Shown here piece after piece: positions 17,890 through 26,447 of a stretch of 64,000 nt of DNA (position 1 is the stretch's first letter; each line of letters begins with the position of its first letter). The notes beneath the pieces were generated by a model. It was not told the DNA's origin, ran no database searches, and was given only the letters and a program-made list of their open reading frames with translations. The DNA comes from Cyclobacteriaceae bacterium. GTDB taxonomy: Bacteria; Bacteroidota; Bacteroidia; Cytophagales; Cyclobacteriaceae. Position numbers and translations under genes: made by a program. Where the stretch lies: assembly GCA_013141055.1 (NCBI GenBank), contig JABFRS010000002.1, positions 372,001-436,000 of the forward strand. The letters run 5' to 3'.

Positions 17890-19782
17890 ATGAAGCTCAA
17901 TAAGTACTATGTAATCGATTTCGACAGCACTTTTACGAAGGTTGAAGCCTTCGATGTACTGGCGGACATCTCTCTTAACGGTCATCCTGATAAGGCAAAA
18001 ATCGCCAAAGAGATTGAAGAAATTACCCGTCAGGGAATGAACGGTTCTATTTCCTTCCGTGAATCACTTGAGCAAAGACTAGCGTTGCTGAATGCAGATA
18101 AAAAACATATTCCTGCATTGGTGGAATTATTGAAATCTAAAGTTTCTGAATCATTCAAACGGAATAAAGATTTCTTCACCACCTATTCCGATAATATTTA
18201 CATTATTTCTAATGGCTTTCGCGAATTCATTGACCCGGTCGTTACAGAGTTCGGTATCAAGTCTGAAAACATTCTTGCCAATGAATTCACTTTTGACAAG
18301 CAGGGCAAAGTAACAGGCTTTGACAAGAACAATCCATTATCGATGAATGATGGAAAGTCTGAACAGTTGAAGCGTCTCAATCTTCAGGGAGATGTTTATG
18401 TAATTGGTGATGGGTATACCGATTACGAGATCAAGAAATCGGGTCTCGCAAATAAATTCTATGCCTTTACAGAAAACATAGAGCGCGAAAATGTATCCAG
18501 TAAAGCAGATCACGTTACTCCCAGCCTGGATGAGTTCCTCTATCTCAACAAGCTGAACACAGCTATCTCCTACCCTAAGAACCGCATCAATGTGCTACTT
18601 CTGGAAAATGTTCATCCTGTGGCGATTGAATTGATGAAGGCGGAAGGATTCAATGTCGAGAATTATCCTGCAGGACTGGAAGAAGATGAACTCTGTGAGA
18701 AGATAAAGAATGTATCAGTACTGGGAATCCGTTCCAAGACTCAGGTAACAGCAAAAGTTTTAGACAGTGCTACCCGACTGATGACGATCGGTGCTTTTTG
18801 CATTGGCACCAACCAGATCGATCTGAAAGAAGCGACCAAAAAAGGGATCGCTGTCTTCAATGCACCTTTTAGTAATACGCGTTCCGTAGTTGAGCTTGCT
18901 ATCGCAGAGATGATCATGCTGATGCGCAACATTCCTGACAAATCTGCCAAGATGCATAAAGGGCAATGGGATAAGTCGGCGAAAGGAAGTTTTGAGATCC
19001 GGGGAAAGAAACTTGGAATCATTGGATACGGAAGCATCGGCACACAGCTTTCTGTCCTTGCTGAGAATCTTGGTATGCAGGTTTACTATTATGATCGTGA
19101 AGAAAAGCTTGGACTGAGCAATGCAACCAAGTGCAAGACACTGAAAGAACTTTTGGCGATCTCTGATGTCATTACACTTCATGTTGATGGTCGTGAAAGC
19201 AATACCAACCTCATTGGAGCGGAAGAATTTGCGCAAATGAAAACCGGTGTTCTATTCCTCAATCTCAGTCGTGGGCATGTAGTAGATGTGAAAGCACTGC
19301 GCGAAAGTATCCTTAGTGGAAAAGTCGGAGGATGTGCTGTTGATGTGTTTCCTCATGAGCCTATCAGCAATAATGAGGAGTTTGTTTCTGAGTTAAGGGG
19401 ACTTCCCAATACCATCCTATCTCCTCATATCGGGGGAAGCACTGCCGAAGCACAGGAGAACATAGGAAATTTTGTTCCTGGCAAAATGATGGACTACATC
19501 AACACAGGAAGCACCAGTAACAGTGTCAATTTCCCGAATCTGACATTGCCAACACTTGAGAATGCGCATCGCCTTATTCACATACATAACAATGTTCCTG
19601 GGATTCTTGCCAAGATCAATAAAGTTCTGGCCGACAATGGGATCAACATCGCGGGGCAATATCTTAAGACCAACGAACACATTGGTTATGTGATCACGGA
19701 TATTGACAAGCATTACAACAAGGAAGTGATAAAGGATCTGAGAGCGATTGAGAATACTATCAAATTCAGAATTCTTTATTGA
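17890..19782 (+). CDS. serBA: Bifunctional phosphoserine phosphatase / D-3-phosphoglycerate dehydrogenase
   Basis: A 630-aa fusion. Residues 1-215 are a HAD phosphatase of SerB type: DFDSTFT (motif I), IISNG (II) and GDGYTDYE (III). Residues about 230-550 are SerA: NAD-binding GYGSIGTQL, then LNLSRGHVVD (catalytic Arg), VDVFPHEP (Glu) and LSPHIGGST (His). An ACT domain follows (about 560-630, RLIHIHNNVPGILAKIN), presumably for serine feedback. It catalyses the first and last steps of the phosphorylated serine pathway. The serC-like gene for the middle step lies about 1 kb downstream, separated by an outer-membrane-type protein. Confidence 0.93.
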   Translation: MKLNKYYVIDFDSTFTKVEAFDVLADISLNGHPDKAKIAKEIEEITRQGMNGSISFRESLEQRLALLNADKKHIPALVELLKSKVSESFKRNKDFFTTYSDNIYIISNGFREFIDPVVTEFGIKSENILANEFTFDKQGKVTGFDKNNPLSMNDGKSEQLKRLNLQGDVYVIGDGYTDYEIKKSGLANKFYAFTENIERENVSSKADHVTPSLDEFLYLNKLNTAISYPKNRINVLLLENVHPVAIELMKAEGFNVENYPAGLEEDELCEKIKNVSVLGIRSKTQVTAKVLDSATRLMTIGAFCIGTNQIDLKEATKKGIAVFNAPFSNTRSVVELAIAEMIMLMRNIPDKSAKMHKGQWDKSAKGSFEIRGKKLGIIGYGSIGTQLSVLAENLGMQVYYYDREEKLGLSNATKCKTLKELLAISDVITLHVDGRESNTNLIGAEEFAQMKTGVLFLNLSRGHVVDVKALRESILSGKVGGCAVDVFPHEPISNNEEFVSELRGLPNTILSPHIGGSTAEAQENIGNFVPGKMMDYINTGSTSNSVNFPNLTLPTLENAHRLIHIHNNVPGILAKINKVLADNGINIAGQYLKTNEHIGYVITDIDKHYNKEVIKDLRAIENTIKFRILY

Positions 19783-20169
19783 CCAATGCGTGGTCCTCAG
19801 GAGATTTAATCTTAAGGCATAAGATTAAAATTAAAAATCCACTGAATGAGGATTGAGTGACTGAACCCCAATTACGACAAGTTTTGAGCTGCCGTCAACC
19901 GCAACCTTCTTCTGTTATCCTGCTTTTTGGGCGAGGCTCTGCAGTAAACTACAGGGTGAAGCCTGATTTTGTTTGACAACTATGCTCGGATTTGTATTAT
20001 ATGTTGAGTTCAGCAAACGTGTCCCACATCCATGTGGATTTCTGGATCAAAGAAACATAAATCTTATACCAATATCAGTGTTGATTTCATTCTATTTTTT
20101 TTGTAGCGATAACTATTTTTGATGGCATTATTATTGCTAAAAAGCTTACTTAAATTACAAACCTCCTCT
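19783..20169. other. 387-bp intergenic region before the outer-membrane protein gene
   Basis: No open frame of note. A short palindrome CCACAT-cc-ATGTGG is at 20024-20037, and TATTTTTG at 20114-20121 matches the TAnnTTTG -7 consensus but lacks a well-spaced -33 TTTG. Otherwise I see nothing definable. Confidence 0.4.
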
Positions 20170-20811
20170 ATGAAATATTTACAAAAGTCTTTGATCCTTT
20201 TCCTGTTCAGTTTTGTCGCTTTGCATGCGCAAGCACAGGAAGCACCCAAAACTTATAGCCATGACATAGGCTTCAATGCAATTGTATTTCAGAATTTCTT
20301 TGGAAGTGGAAGTGCTCCATTCACCATCTTGTATAAGAAATATTCATCCGAAAATAAAGCAACCCGTCTCGGGCTTTCTACTTCTTTAAATTTCCAAAGC
20401 GCAAAGGCCACCCCTTCTAATGTTTCTTATACCACCAATAACAATGCAAGCGTTTCTCTCATCATTGGCAAGGAAAGTCAGCAGGTAATTTCAGAAAGAT
20501 GGGTATGGTTTTTTGGAGGAGATCTGATCCCCAATTTCTCATATTCAAAATTTGATCAGTTTGATCCTACCAACTCCGATACACCTTTAAACACAGTCAT
20601 AAGTTATGGTTTGGACATTCGTCCTTTCCTTGGTTTGAGATTCAATATCAACCCGAGGTTGTATATTGCCACAGAATTTTCAGGGATCCTGGGATACCGT
20701 CACACAGATCGCAAAATAAAATTCCCAACACAGACGAATGAACTTAATACTGATGACTTGAATCTCTCTCTTGTTCCGGCGTCAGCACTTTTTCTTTTTT
20801 ACAGATTTTAA
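20170..20811 (+). CDS. Exported beta-barrel-like protein of unknown function
   Basis: I place the start at ATG 20170, which gives 213 aa with a clean signal peptide (SLILFLFSFVALHAQAQ); the open frame extends upstream to 20119. The mature part alternates short amphipathic strands and ends in an aromatic residue (FLFYRF), as in small outer-membrane barrels. No family is recognised. It sits between serBA and the serC-like gene on the same strand, but nothing in it suggests a role in serine synthesis. Confidence 0.7.
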   Translation: MKYLQKSLILFLFSFVALHAQAQEAPKTYSHDIGFNAIVFQNFFGSGSAPFTILYKKYSSENKATRLGLSTSLNFQSAKATPSNVSYTTNNNASVSLIIGKESQQVISERWVWFFGGDLIPNFSYSKFDQFDPTNSDTPLNTVISYGLDIRPFLGLRFNINPRLYIATEFSGILGYRHTDRKIKFPTQTNELNTDDLNLSLVPASALFLFYRF

Positions 20812-20833
20812 CAGGCATTCATAGATTGATTCA

Positions 20834-21904
20834 ATGGTCAACTTCACTCCCGGCCCTTCACAGCTTTACTTCACTGTTGCAGATCACCTTAAGAAAGGAT
20901 TTAAAGACGGCATCCCGTCACTTTCTCACAGAAGCAAACAATTTGAATCAATCTTTGCTCGTACCACCAACGGACTTCGGGAGTTACTCGACATTCCTTC
21001 TGATTATTCAATCGTCTTTACGGGTTCAGCAACTGAAATATGGGAACGCATCATTCAAAATCTGGTAGAAGAGAAATCCCATCATTTTGTGAATGGCGCT
21101 TTTTCAAAACGTTTCTTTGAGATCGCTCAGCAACTGAATAAAAAATCCACCAAAACAGAAGTACCCGCAGGAAGTAGTTTTGCTGACTCCATTTCTATTC
21201 CGGAAGGAACAGAATTGATTGCACTTACACATAATGAAACCAGCACCGGGGTTTCATTGTCACTTCCATTTATTCATTCATTCAAAGAGAATAACCAGGA
21301 GTGCCTTGTGGCGGTCGATGCTGTAAGCTCACTACCCTACCCATCTTTTGATTTCACAAAAATTGATTCAGTTTTTTTCTCGATTCAAAAGGGTTTTGGA
21401 TTACCTGCCGGTCTGGGTGTCTGGATATTCAATAGGAGATGTCTTGATAAGGCAAATCAACTGTTGGCAAAAGGGATTTCCATTGGAAGCTTTCACACCC
21501 TTCCATTGCTTCATGCCAACGCTCAAAAAAATCAGACACCGGAGACGCCAAATGTTCTGGCCATCTATCTGCTCGGAAAAGTCGTAAGTGATTTCCTTGT
21601 ACGTGGCGCAACAACGATGCGTCAGGAGACTCAATATAAAGCTGCACTTCTTTACAAGGCCCTGGAAGATCATACTGCTATAAAACCTTTTGTTGCCGAT
21701 AAGCACAACCGCTCAAAAACAGTAATCGTAGCGGAGACGGGTGATCGCACAGAAGAGCTTACCTCCTTTCTGCAGACACGCGGATTTTTCCCGGGGGAAG
21801 GTTATGGTTCTTCAAAGAAAAACCAATTGAGGTTTGCCAATTTTCCCGCCCACTCCAAAGAGCAATTCGAAAGTCTTGTGGATGCCCTTTCAACTTTTAA
21901 ATAG
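20834..21904 (+). CDS. serC: Phosphoserine aminotransferase-like class V aminotransferase
   Basis: A 356-aa PLP enzyme of fold type I. The N-terminus VNFTPGPSQLY is the SerC signature, followed by SHRSKQFESI (as in SHRS of SerC), FTGSATE, HNETSTGV, the PLP-contacting AVDAVSSLPY, and the Schiff-base lysine in FSIQKGFGLPAGLGVW. It should make 3-phosphoserine from 3-phosphohydroxypyruvate and glutamate. With the upstream SerB-SerA fusion this completes serine synthesis within 4 kb. The sequence is somewhat diverged from classical SerC, so a related transaminase role is possible, but the context favours SerC. Confidence 0.8.
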   Translation: MVNFTPGPSQLYFTVADHLKKGFKDGIPSLSHRSKQFESIFARTTNGLRELLDIPSDYSIVFTGSATEIWERIIQNLVEEKSHHFVNGAFSKRFFEIAQQLNKKSTKTEVPAGSSFADSISIPEGTELIALTHNETSTGVSLSLPFIHSFKENNQECLVAVDAVSSLPYPSFDFTKIDSVFFSIQKGFGLPAGLGVWIFNRRCLDKANQLLAKGISIGSFHTLPLLHANAQKNQTPETPNVLAIYLLGKVVSDFLVRGATTMRQETQYKAALLYKALEDHTAIKPFVADKHNRSKTVIVAETGDRTEELTSFLQTRGFFPGEGYGSSKKNQLRFANFPAHSKEQFESLVDALSTFK

Positions 21905-21961
21905 GGCATTTTAAACTATTAGTCTGTATTATTGTCTAACCGACAGTTTTAGAAAAAACGC

Positions 21962-22501
21962 TTGGACGATAAAGAGCTCTTAGCCAAGATCAGGAACCCG
22001 GAAACAAGAAACTACGGGTTCAATATGCTGGTGCGTTCGTATCAGCAAAAGGTCTATGGGCTCGTGCGTAAAATGGTGATCGATCACGATGACGCGGATG
22101 ATATTACTCAGGAAGTATTCATCAAAGTACACAAATCAATAGATGGGTTTCGCGAAGACTCTCAACTTTACACCTGGATATTCCGGATTGCTACCAACGA
22201 ATCTTTAACATTCCTCAATAAAAAGAGAAGGAGATTTTTCCTTCCCATTGAAGACATTGGAAAGGAACTTTCTGCGAAGATCGATACCTCTCCTGATATC
22301 GGAGGAGATGAGATTCAGAAAAAACTACAAAAGGCATTGTTGACGCTTCCCGATAAACAAAGGCTGGTGTTCAACTTAAAATATTATGAAGAAATGTCAT
22401 ACGAAGAAATGTCCAGCGTGACGGGTACCTCAGAGGGCGCTTTGAAAGCGAGCTACCACCATGCAGTGAAGAAAATAGAGGAATTTTTAAAGAATGATTA
22501 A
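21962..22501 (+). CDS. ECF-type RNA polymerase sigma factor
   Basis: A 179-aa sigma-70-family factor starting at TTG 21962. Region 2 contains DADDITQEVFIKVHKSIDGF and YTWIFRIATNESL. Region 4 contains LTLPDKQRLVFNLKYYEEMSYEEMS and a helix-turn-helix (VTGTSEGALKASYHHAVKKI). No region 1.1 or 3 is present. It heads a compact operon with a single-pass membrane protein, a Spy/CpxP-like periplasmic protein and a barrel-like protein. This is the layout of an envelope-stress module in which the second gene would hold the sigma factor inactive. That regulatory link is inferred from position. Confidence 0.92.
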   Translation: MDDKELLAKIRNPETRNYGFNMLVRSYQQKVYGLVRKMVIDHDDADDITQEVFIKVHKSIDGFREDSQLYTWIFRIATNESLTFLNKKRRRFFLPIEDIGKELSAKIDTSPDIGGDEIQKKLQKALLTLPDKQRLVFNLKYYEEMSYEEMSSVTGTSEGALKASYHHAVKKIEEFLKND

Positions 22502-22536
22502 ACCTAAAGGGCAATAAACAGTCAAAGAAACCAGGA

Positions 22537-22959
22537 ATGAGAAAATTAGAAGACATACCGAAAAAAGACCTTTTTGAAGCTCCGGAGGGCTATTTTGATC
22601 GCCTTCCTGGAATTATCCAGACACGGGTGGCAGAATCTGAAAAGCAATCAGCATGGCTGCCTTATTTCACTACCAGTCTGAAATACGCTCTTCCGGTTCT
22701 GGTAATAGGGATTGGAGCGATCTTCTATTGGCAACAGCCGGAAGCACAATCCGCTGAGACTTTACTGACTTCCATTGACACTACCCAGTTGGTTGCTTAT
22801 CTTGATGAAAGCGATGTCAGTCTGGATGATCTGCTTGAAAGTGTTCCGTTGGATCAAATTGAAGCAGATGCAATTGATCAAAACCCTATCAATAAAATAA
22901 TCATTGACGAGGAAGATCTCGAAGATTTATCAAATGAATTCGGAGCTGACTATTTCTAA
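22537..22959 (+). CDS. Single-pass membrane protein, candidate anti-sigma factor
   Basis: A 140-aa protein: a cytosolic N-terminus (1-45) with KDLFEAPEGYFDRLPGIIQ, a motif recurrent in Bacteroidota proteins encoded beside ECF factors; one membrane helix (about 47-65, YALPVLVIGIGAIFYW); and an acidic periplasmic part ending in DEEDLEDLSNEFG. No zinc-binding HxxxCxxC is present, so it is not a ZAS-type anti-sigma factor. The gene is 35 bp after the sigma gene and 5 bp before the Spy-like gene. The anti-sigma role is an inference. Confidence 0.7.
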   Translation: MRKLEDIPKKDLFEAPEGYFDRLPGIIQTRVAESEKQSAWLPYFTTSLKYALPVLVIGIGAIFYWQQPEAQSAETLLTSIDTTQLVAYLDESDVSLDDLLESVPLDQIEADAIDQNPINKIIIDEEDLEDLSNEFGADYF

Positions 22960-22964
22960 GCATT

Positions 22965-23501
22965 ATGAAACACCATAAGAACATTCTTTTTACATTTCTT
23001 CTTGTGCTCACTTCTCTTGGGGCTATCGCTCAGGAGACAGAAGAACTTCCTCAGGATATCCCTCAAACTGTGGATCCCAAGGTTCGCGACAAAATCAATG
23101 CAGCACGCATTGCCTTGATCTCAACAAGACTTGGACTTACTCCTGCACAAGCTGAAAAGTTCTGGCCTATCTACAATGAATTCTCTCAAAAGAGAATTGA
23201 GAAACGCCAGGAGTTCCGTCGTGCTCAACAGGAAGTAGACCCTAATAATCCCAATCCTGAAAAAGAAAAAGAGCTTGTAAGAATCGGGCTGAAATTAAAA
23301 CAGGACGAGGTAGATCTTGAAAAGGATTATTCCGGAAGAATCATGAATATAATCACCGCCCAGCAATTGCTACGTTTGCGAAAGGCAGAGGGTGAGTTTC
23401 GTCAACTGATACTCAACCAACTTCAGCAGAGAAGGGGACTTCAGCAACGCAAAGAAATTTTGCGGGATAAAAATCAACGTCTTCGTCCCAATAAACAATG
23501 A
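22965..23501 (+). CDS. Periplasmic Spy/CpxP-like helical protein
   Basis: A 178-aa protein with a signal peptide (FLLVLTSLGAIAQ). The mature part is highly charged and helical. LGLTPAQAEKFWPIYNEFSQKR corresponds to the LTxxQ motif of Spy/CpxP-like chaperone-sensors, and a second such helix is ITAQQLLRLRKAEGEFR. A basic tail (RGLQQRKEILRDKNQRL) ends the protein. Proteins of this type bind unfolded periplasmic proteins and damp envelope-stress signalling. Its place behind an ECF sigma factor and a membrane protein makes a sensory or chaperone role likely. Confidence 0.78.
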   Translation: MKHHKNILFTFLLVLTSLGAIAQETEELPQDIPQTVDPKVRDKINAARIALISTRLGLTPAQAEKFWPIYNEFSQKRIEKRQEFRRAQQEVDPNNPNPEKEKELVRIGLKLKQDEVDLEKDYSGRIMNIITAQQLLRLRKAEGEFRQLILNQLQQRRGLQQRKEILRDKNQRLRPNKQ

Positions 23502-23515
23502 TCTGAACCAGAAGC

Positions 23516-24481
23516 TTGAAAAAAGCGCTCACGATTTCAGTATTCATCCTGACAGCGTGCTTCTCCTCTACCCAGGCGCAGCGCGCTGATTCGTTATTTT
23601 TAAAAACTGACTCTGCAACACTCGAATCGCTTACAGAATACTTTACTCATGAGGATTCATTAGCAATATTTGATCTGATCGACAGTTTGCTGAAGGCAGA
23701 GCCTGAAAAGGATAAATCACAAATGGCTGTGCGCATTGGTTACAACAGCAACATCGTTGCGGACAACAGTACTTTTAATATAAGTCAGTTTGGACTGGCT
23801 CCTGGTATCTCCTACTATCATAAATCAGGAGCTTATGCAGATTTCACTACTTACTGGAGTAAAGAGTATCAACCCAACTTCTATCTCAATATAGCTTCCG
23901 CCGGATACCTTCATACTTTTAATAAATGGTATTCCATCCTGGGCGAATACAGTCATTACTTTTATAATCAGCCTAATGATAGCACTGTATACATTCCTTA
24001 CAAGAACAACATAGGGATTACCAATTACTTCGAGTTCAAAAGTATTGTCTTCAGACTCGATTACTATCTCTACTTTGGTGATAAGACCGCACATCGGATT
24101 ATGCCCAGTCTAGGTGTCAATCTCACCAGGAGAAAATGGCTTGGATTTGACAGAATATCTTTCTATCCAAATCTTAATGTCCTGTATGGCACAGAAGAAA
24201 TTACTGAGCAAGAAGTTTATCCTCTTCTTAAATTGCTTTTGATCCGGGCATACAATCAAAATCATCCCGATGCCAAACTCAAGTATTATTCAGAAACCAC
24301 TCATACGGCATTTGGAGTAATGAATTATTCCCTTTCCGCCCCCATCAGTTTTACAAAGAAAGACTGGACATTCTTATTGAGCTATAATTACAATATCCCA
24401 AAAAGCCTGCAGGGGGAAGACACAAGCCTTCAAAACGGAGGATATGTCTCTTTTTCGATCACACGCTACTTCGCTTTTTAA
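23516..24481 (+). CDS. Exported beta-barrel-like protein, last gene of the sigma-factor operon
   Basis: A 321-aa protein starting at TTG 23516, 14 bp after the Spy-like gene. The signal peptide (ISVFILTACFSSTQAQ) is followed by repeated amphipathic strands rich in Tyr, Phe and Asn (AVRIGYNSNIVADN, GAYADFTTYWSKEY, FLLSYNYNIPKSL), and the chain ends in FSITRYFAF with a terminal Phe. This suggests an outer-membrane barrel. I do not recognise a family. Co-transcription with the sigma factor suggests it is made or adjusted under envelope stress. Confidence 0.72.
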   Translation: MKKALTISVFILTACFSSTQAQRADSLFLKTDSATLESLTEYFTHEDSLAIFDLIDSLLKAEPEKDKSQMAVRIGYNSNIVADNSTFNISQFGLAPGISYYHKSGAYADFTTYWSKEYQPNFYLNIASAGYLHTFNKWYSILGEYSHYFYNQPNDSTVYIPYKNNIGITNYFEFKSIVFRLDYYLYFGDKTAHRIMPSLGVNLTRRKWLGFDRISFYPNLNVLYGTEEITEQEVYPLLKLLLIRAYNQNHPDAKLKYYSETTHTAFGVMNYSLSAPISFTKKDWTFLLSYNYNIPKSLQGEDTSLQNGGYVSFSITRYFAF

Positions 24482-24546
24482 CCAGCTGTCAAAGATTTCT
24501 TTGCGCACAGGCTGGGTTTTGATACTTTTCAATTTCAATTTATTGT

Positions 24547-26403
24547 ATGAAAAAGACTATTGTATCCCTCCTGATTATCCTATCTGTAACATTTTGCTTT
24601 GGCCAGGATTATCGCTGGCAGCAAAGAGTAGAATACACCATGAACGTCCACCTGGATGTTGCATCCGGCCAGATGTCAGGCACTCAGAAACTTGTATATT
24701 TTAATAATTCACCTGACACCTTAACCAAGGTGTACTACCATTTATACTTCAATGCTTTTCAACCAGGAAGTATGATGGATGTAAGATCAAGAGCTTTGGC
24801 TGACCCCGATCGTCGGGTAGCAGATCGCATTTCAAAGTTGTCAGATAAAGAAATTGGCTATCAGCATATCCTTTCGCTCACACAGGATAGCAAATCAACG
24901 ACGTTCAATATTCAAGGAACTGTTCTGGAGGTAACACTTGCCAAACCCATACTTCCTAAAACAAAGACAGTATTCGATATGAAGTTTGAATCTCAGGTGC
25001 CATTACAAGTAAGGAGATCCGGACGTGACAATCGTGAGGGCATTGCCTACTCCATGACCCAATGGTATCCCAAGCTTGCCGAGTATGACTTTCAGGGATG
25101 GCATGCCTATCAATACGTTGCCCGTGAATTTCATGGAGTGTGGGGTGATTTTGATGTCACGATTTCAATCGATCCTGCTTTTATTATTGCCGGAACCGGA
25201 AAGCTTCAGAATCCTGAAAAGATAGGGTTCGGATATGAAAAACCGGGAAGCCTGGTAACTAAATCATCAGGAGATCTGAGTTGGCATTTCAATGCTAAAA
25301 ATGTGATTGATTTTGCCTGGACTGCGGATCCTGATTACACACATGATCGTGTTATGGTACCGGATGGACCTGAACTTCACTTCTTTTATCAGAAGAATGA
25401 AAAGACTAAGGATACATGGAAAAAAATGGAAGAGTATGCTGTCAGGAACTTTCAATACATGAATCAGCATTTTGGAAAGTATCCTTTCGATACGTACTCC
25501 ATCATTCAGGGTGGTGATGGTGGAATGGAATATCCTATGTGTACCCTAATCCTGGGCGAAGGAACCCTTGCTGGCCTGACAGGCACCATGGCACATGAAG
25601 TTGCACACAGCTGGTTTCAGATGACCCTGGCATCCAATGAATCATTGTACAGCTGGATGGATGAGGGATTCTCTGATTTTGCCAGTGGAGAAGCTTATGC
25701 ATCTTATATGAATTGGGAGAATCCTCACGCTGGAAGTTATGCGGCCTATTTTTCATTAGTGGCAAGCGGATTACAGGAGCCAGCATCGCAGGCTGCGGAT
25801 CATTTCAATACCAATCGTGCGTACAGTACGACGTCTTATTCAATGGGTGCCGTGTTCCTTTATCAGCTCAGCTATATCATTGGGAAAGAGAATTTTGAAA
25901 AAGGAATGATTCGCTACTACAACACCTGGAAAATGAAGCATCCCGAGCCAAATGATTTTGTCCGTGTGATGGAGAAAACTTCAGGACTTCAGCTTCACTG
26001 GTACCTGCGTTACTGGATTGGTACTACAAAGAAAATCGATTACGGAATCAATAGTGTCACGGAAAGAGATGGCAATAGTTTTGTAACATTGGAAAGAGTT
26101 GGGGAATTTCCGATGCCGGTTGATCTGCTGGTAACATATGCTGATGGAACGAAAGAGATGTTCTATGTTTCCATGAATGAGCTACTCGGGAATAAGCCTC
26201 AGGAGGATAAAAATATTCCACGAACAGTATCTTCTCCGTGGCCCTGGGTTAATCCAAGCTATGTTTTAAAGATTAATAAACCGGCAGCTTCTGTTACTTC
26301 CATTGAAATTGATCCGAGCCTTAGAATGGCAGATATTAATCGAAAGAATAATAAATGGATTGCTGCCGAGAAAACAACGGAATATAAAAATCAACCAAAG
26401 TAG
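24547..26403 (+). CDS. Secreted M1-family metallopeptidase
   Basis: A 618-aa protein with a signal peptide (LLIILSVTFCFGQ). The gluzincin domain contains GGMEYP (about 325-330, in place of GAMEN) and the zinc motif HEVAHSW (His350, Glu351, His354) with the downstream glutamate in WMDEGFSDFASGEAY. An N-terminal beta-sandwich (about 25-245) precedes it, as in M1 aminopeptidases. The C-terminal region is shorter than in PepN. It should cleave peptides in the periplasm or outside the cell. It starts 65 bp after the sigma-factor operon, so it may be a separate transcript. Confidence 0.9.
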   Translation: MKKTIVSLLIILSVTFCFGQDYRWQQRVEYTMNVHLDVASGQMSGTQKLVYFNNSPDTLTKVYYHLYFNAFQPGSMMDVRSRALADPDRRVADRISKLSDKEIGYQHILSLTQDSKSTTFNIQGTVLEVTLAKPILPKTKTVFDMKFESQVPLQVRRSGRDNREGIAYSMTQWYPKLAEYDFQGWHAYQYVAREFHGVWGDFDVTISIDPAFIIAGTGKLQNPEKIGFGYEKPGSLVTKSSGDLSWHFNAKNVIDFAWTADPDYTHDRVMVPDGPELHFFYQKNEKTKDTWKKMEEYAVRNFQYMNQHFGKYPFDTYSIIQGGDGGMEYPMCTLILGEGTLAGLTGTMAHEVAHSWFQMTLASNESLYSWMDEGFSDFASGEAYASYMNWENPHAGSYAAYFSLVASGLQEPASQAADHFNTNRAYSTTSYSMGAVFLYQLSYIIGKENFEKGMIRYYNTWKMKHPEPNDFVRVMEKTSGLQLHWYLRYWIGTTKKIDYGINSVTERDGNSFVTLERVGEFPMPVDLLVTYADGTKEMFYVSMNELLGNKPQEDKNIPRTVSSPWPWVNPSYVLKINKPAASVTSIEIDPSLRMADINRKNNKWIAAEKTTEYKNQPK

Positions 26404-26447
26404 AAATCCTGGATACCGCCATTGGTAAATAGGAAAGATTAGATTTC

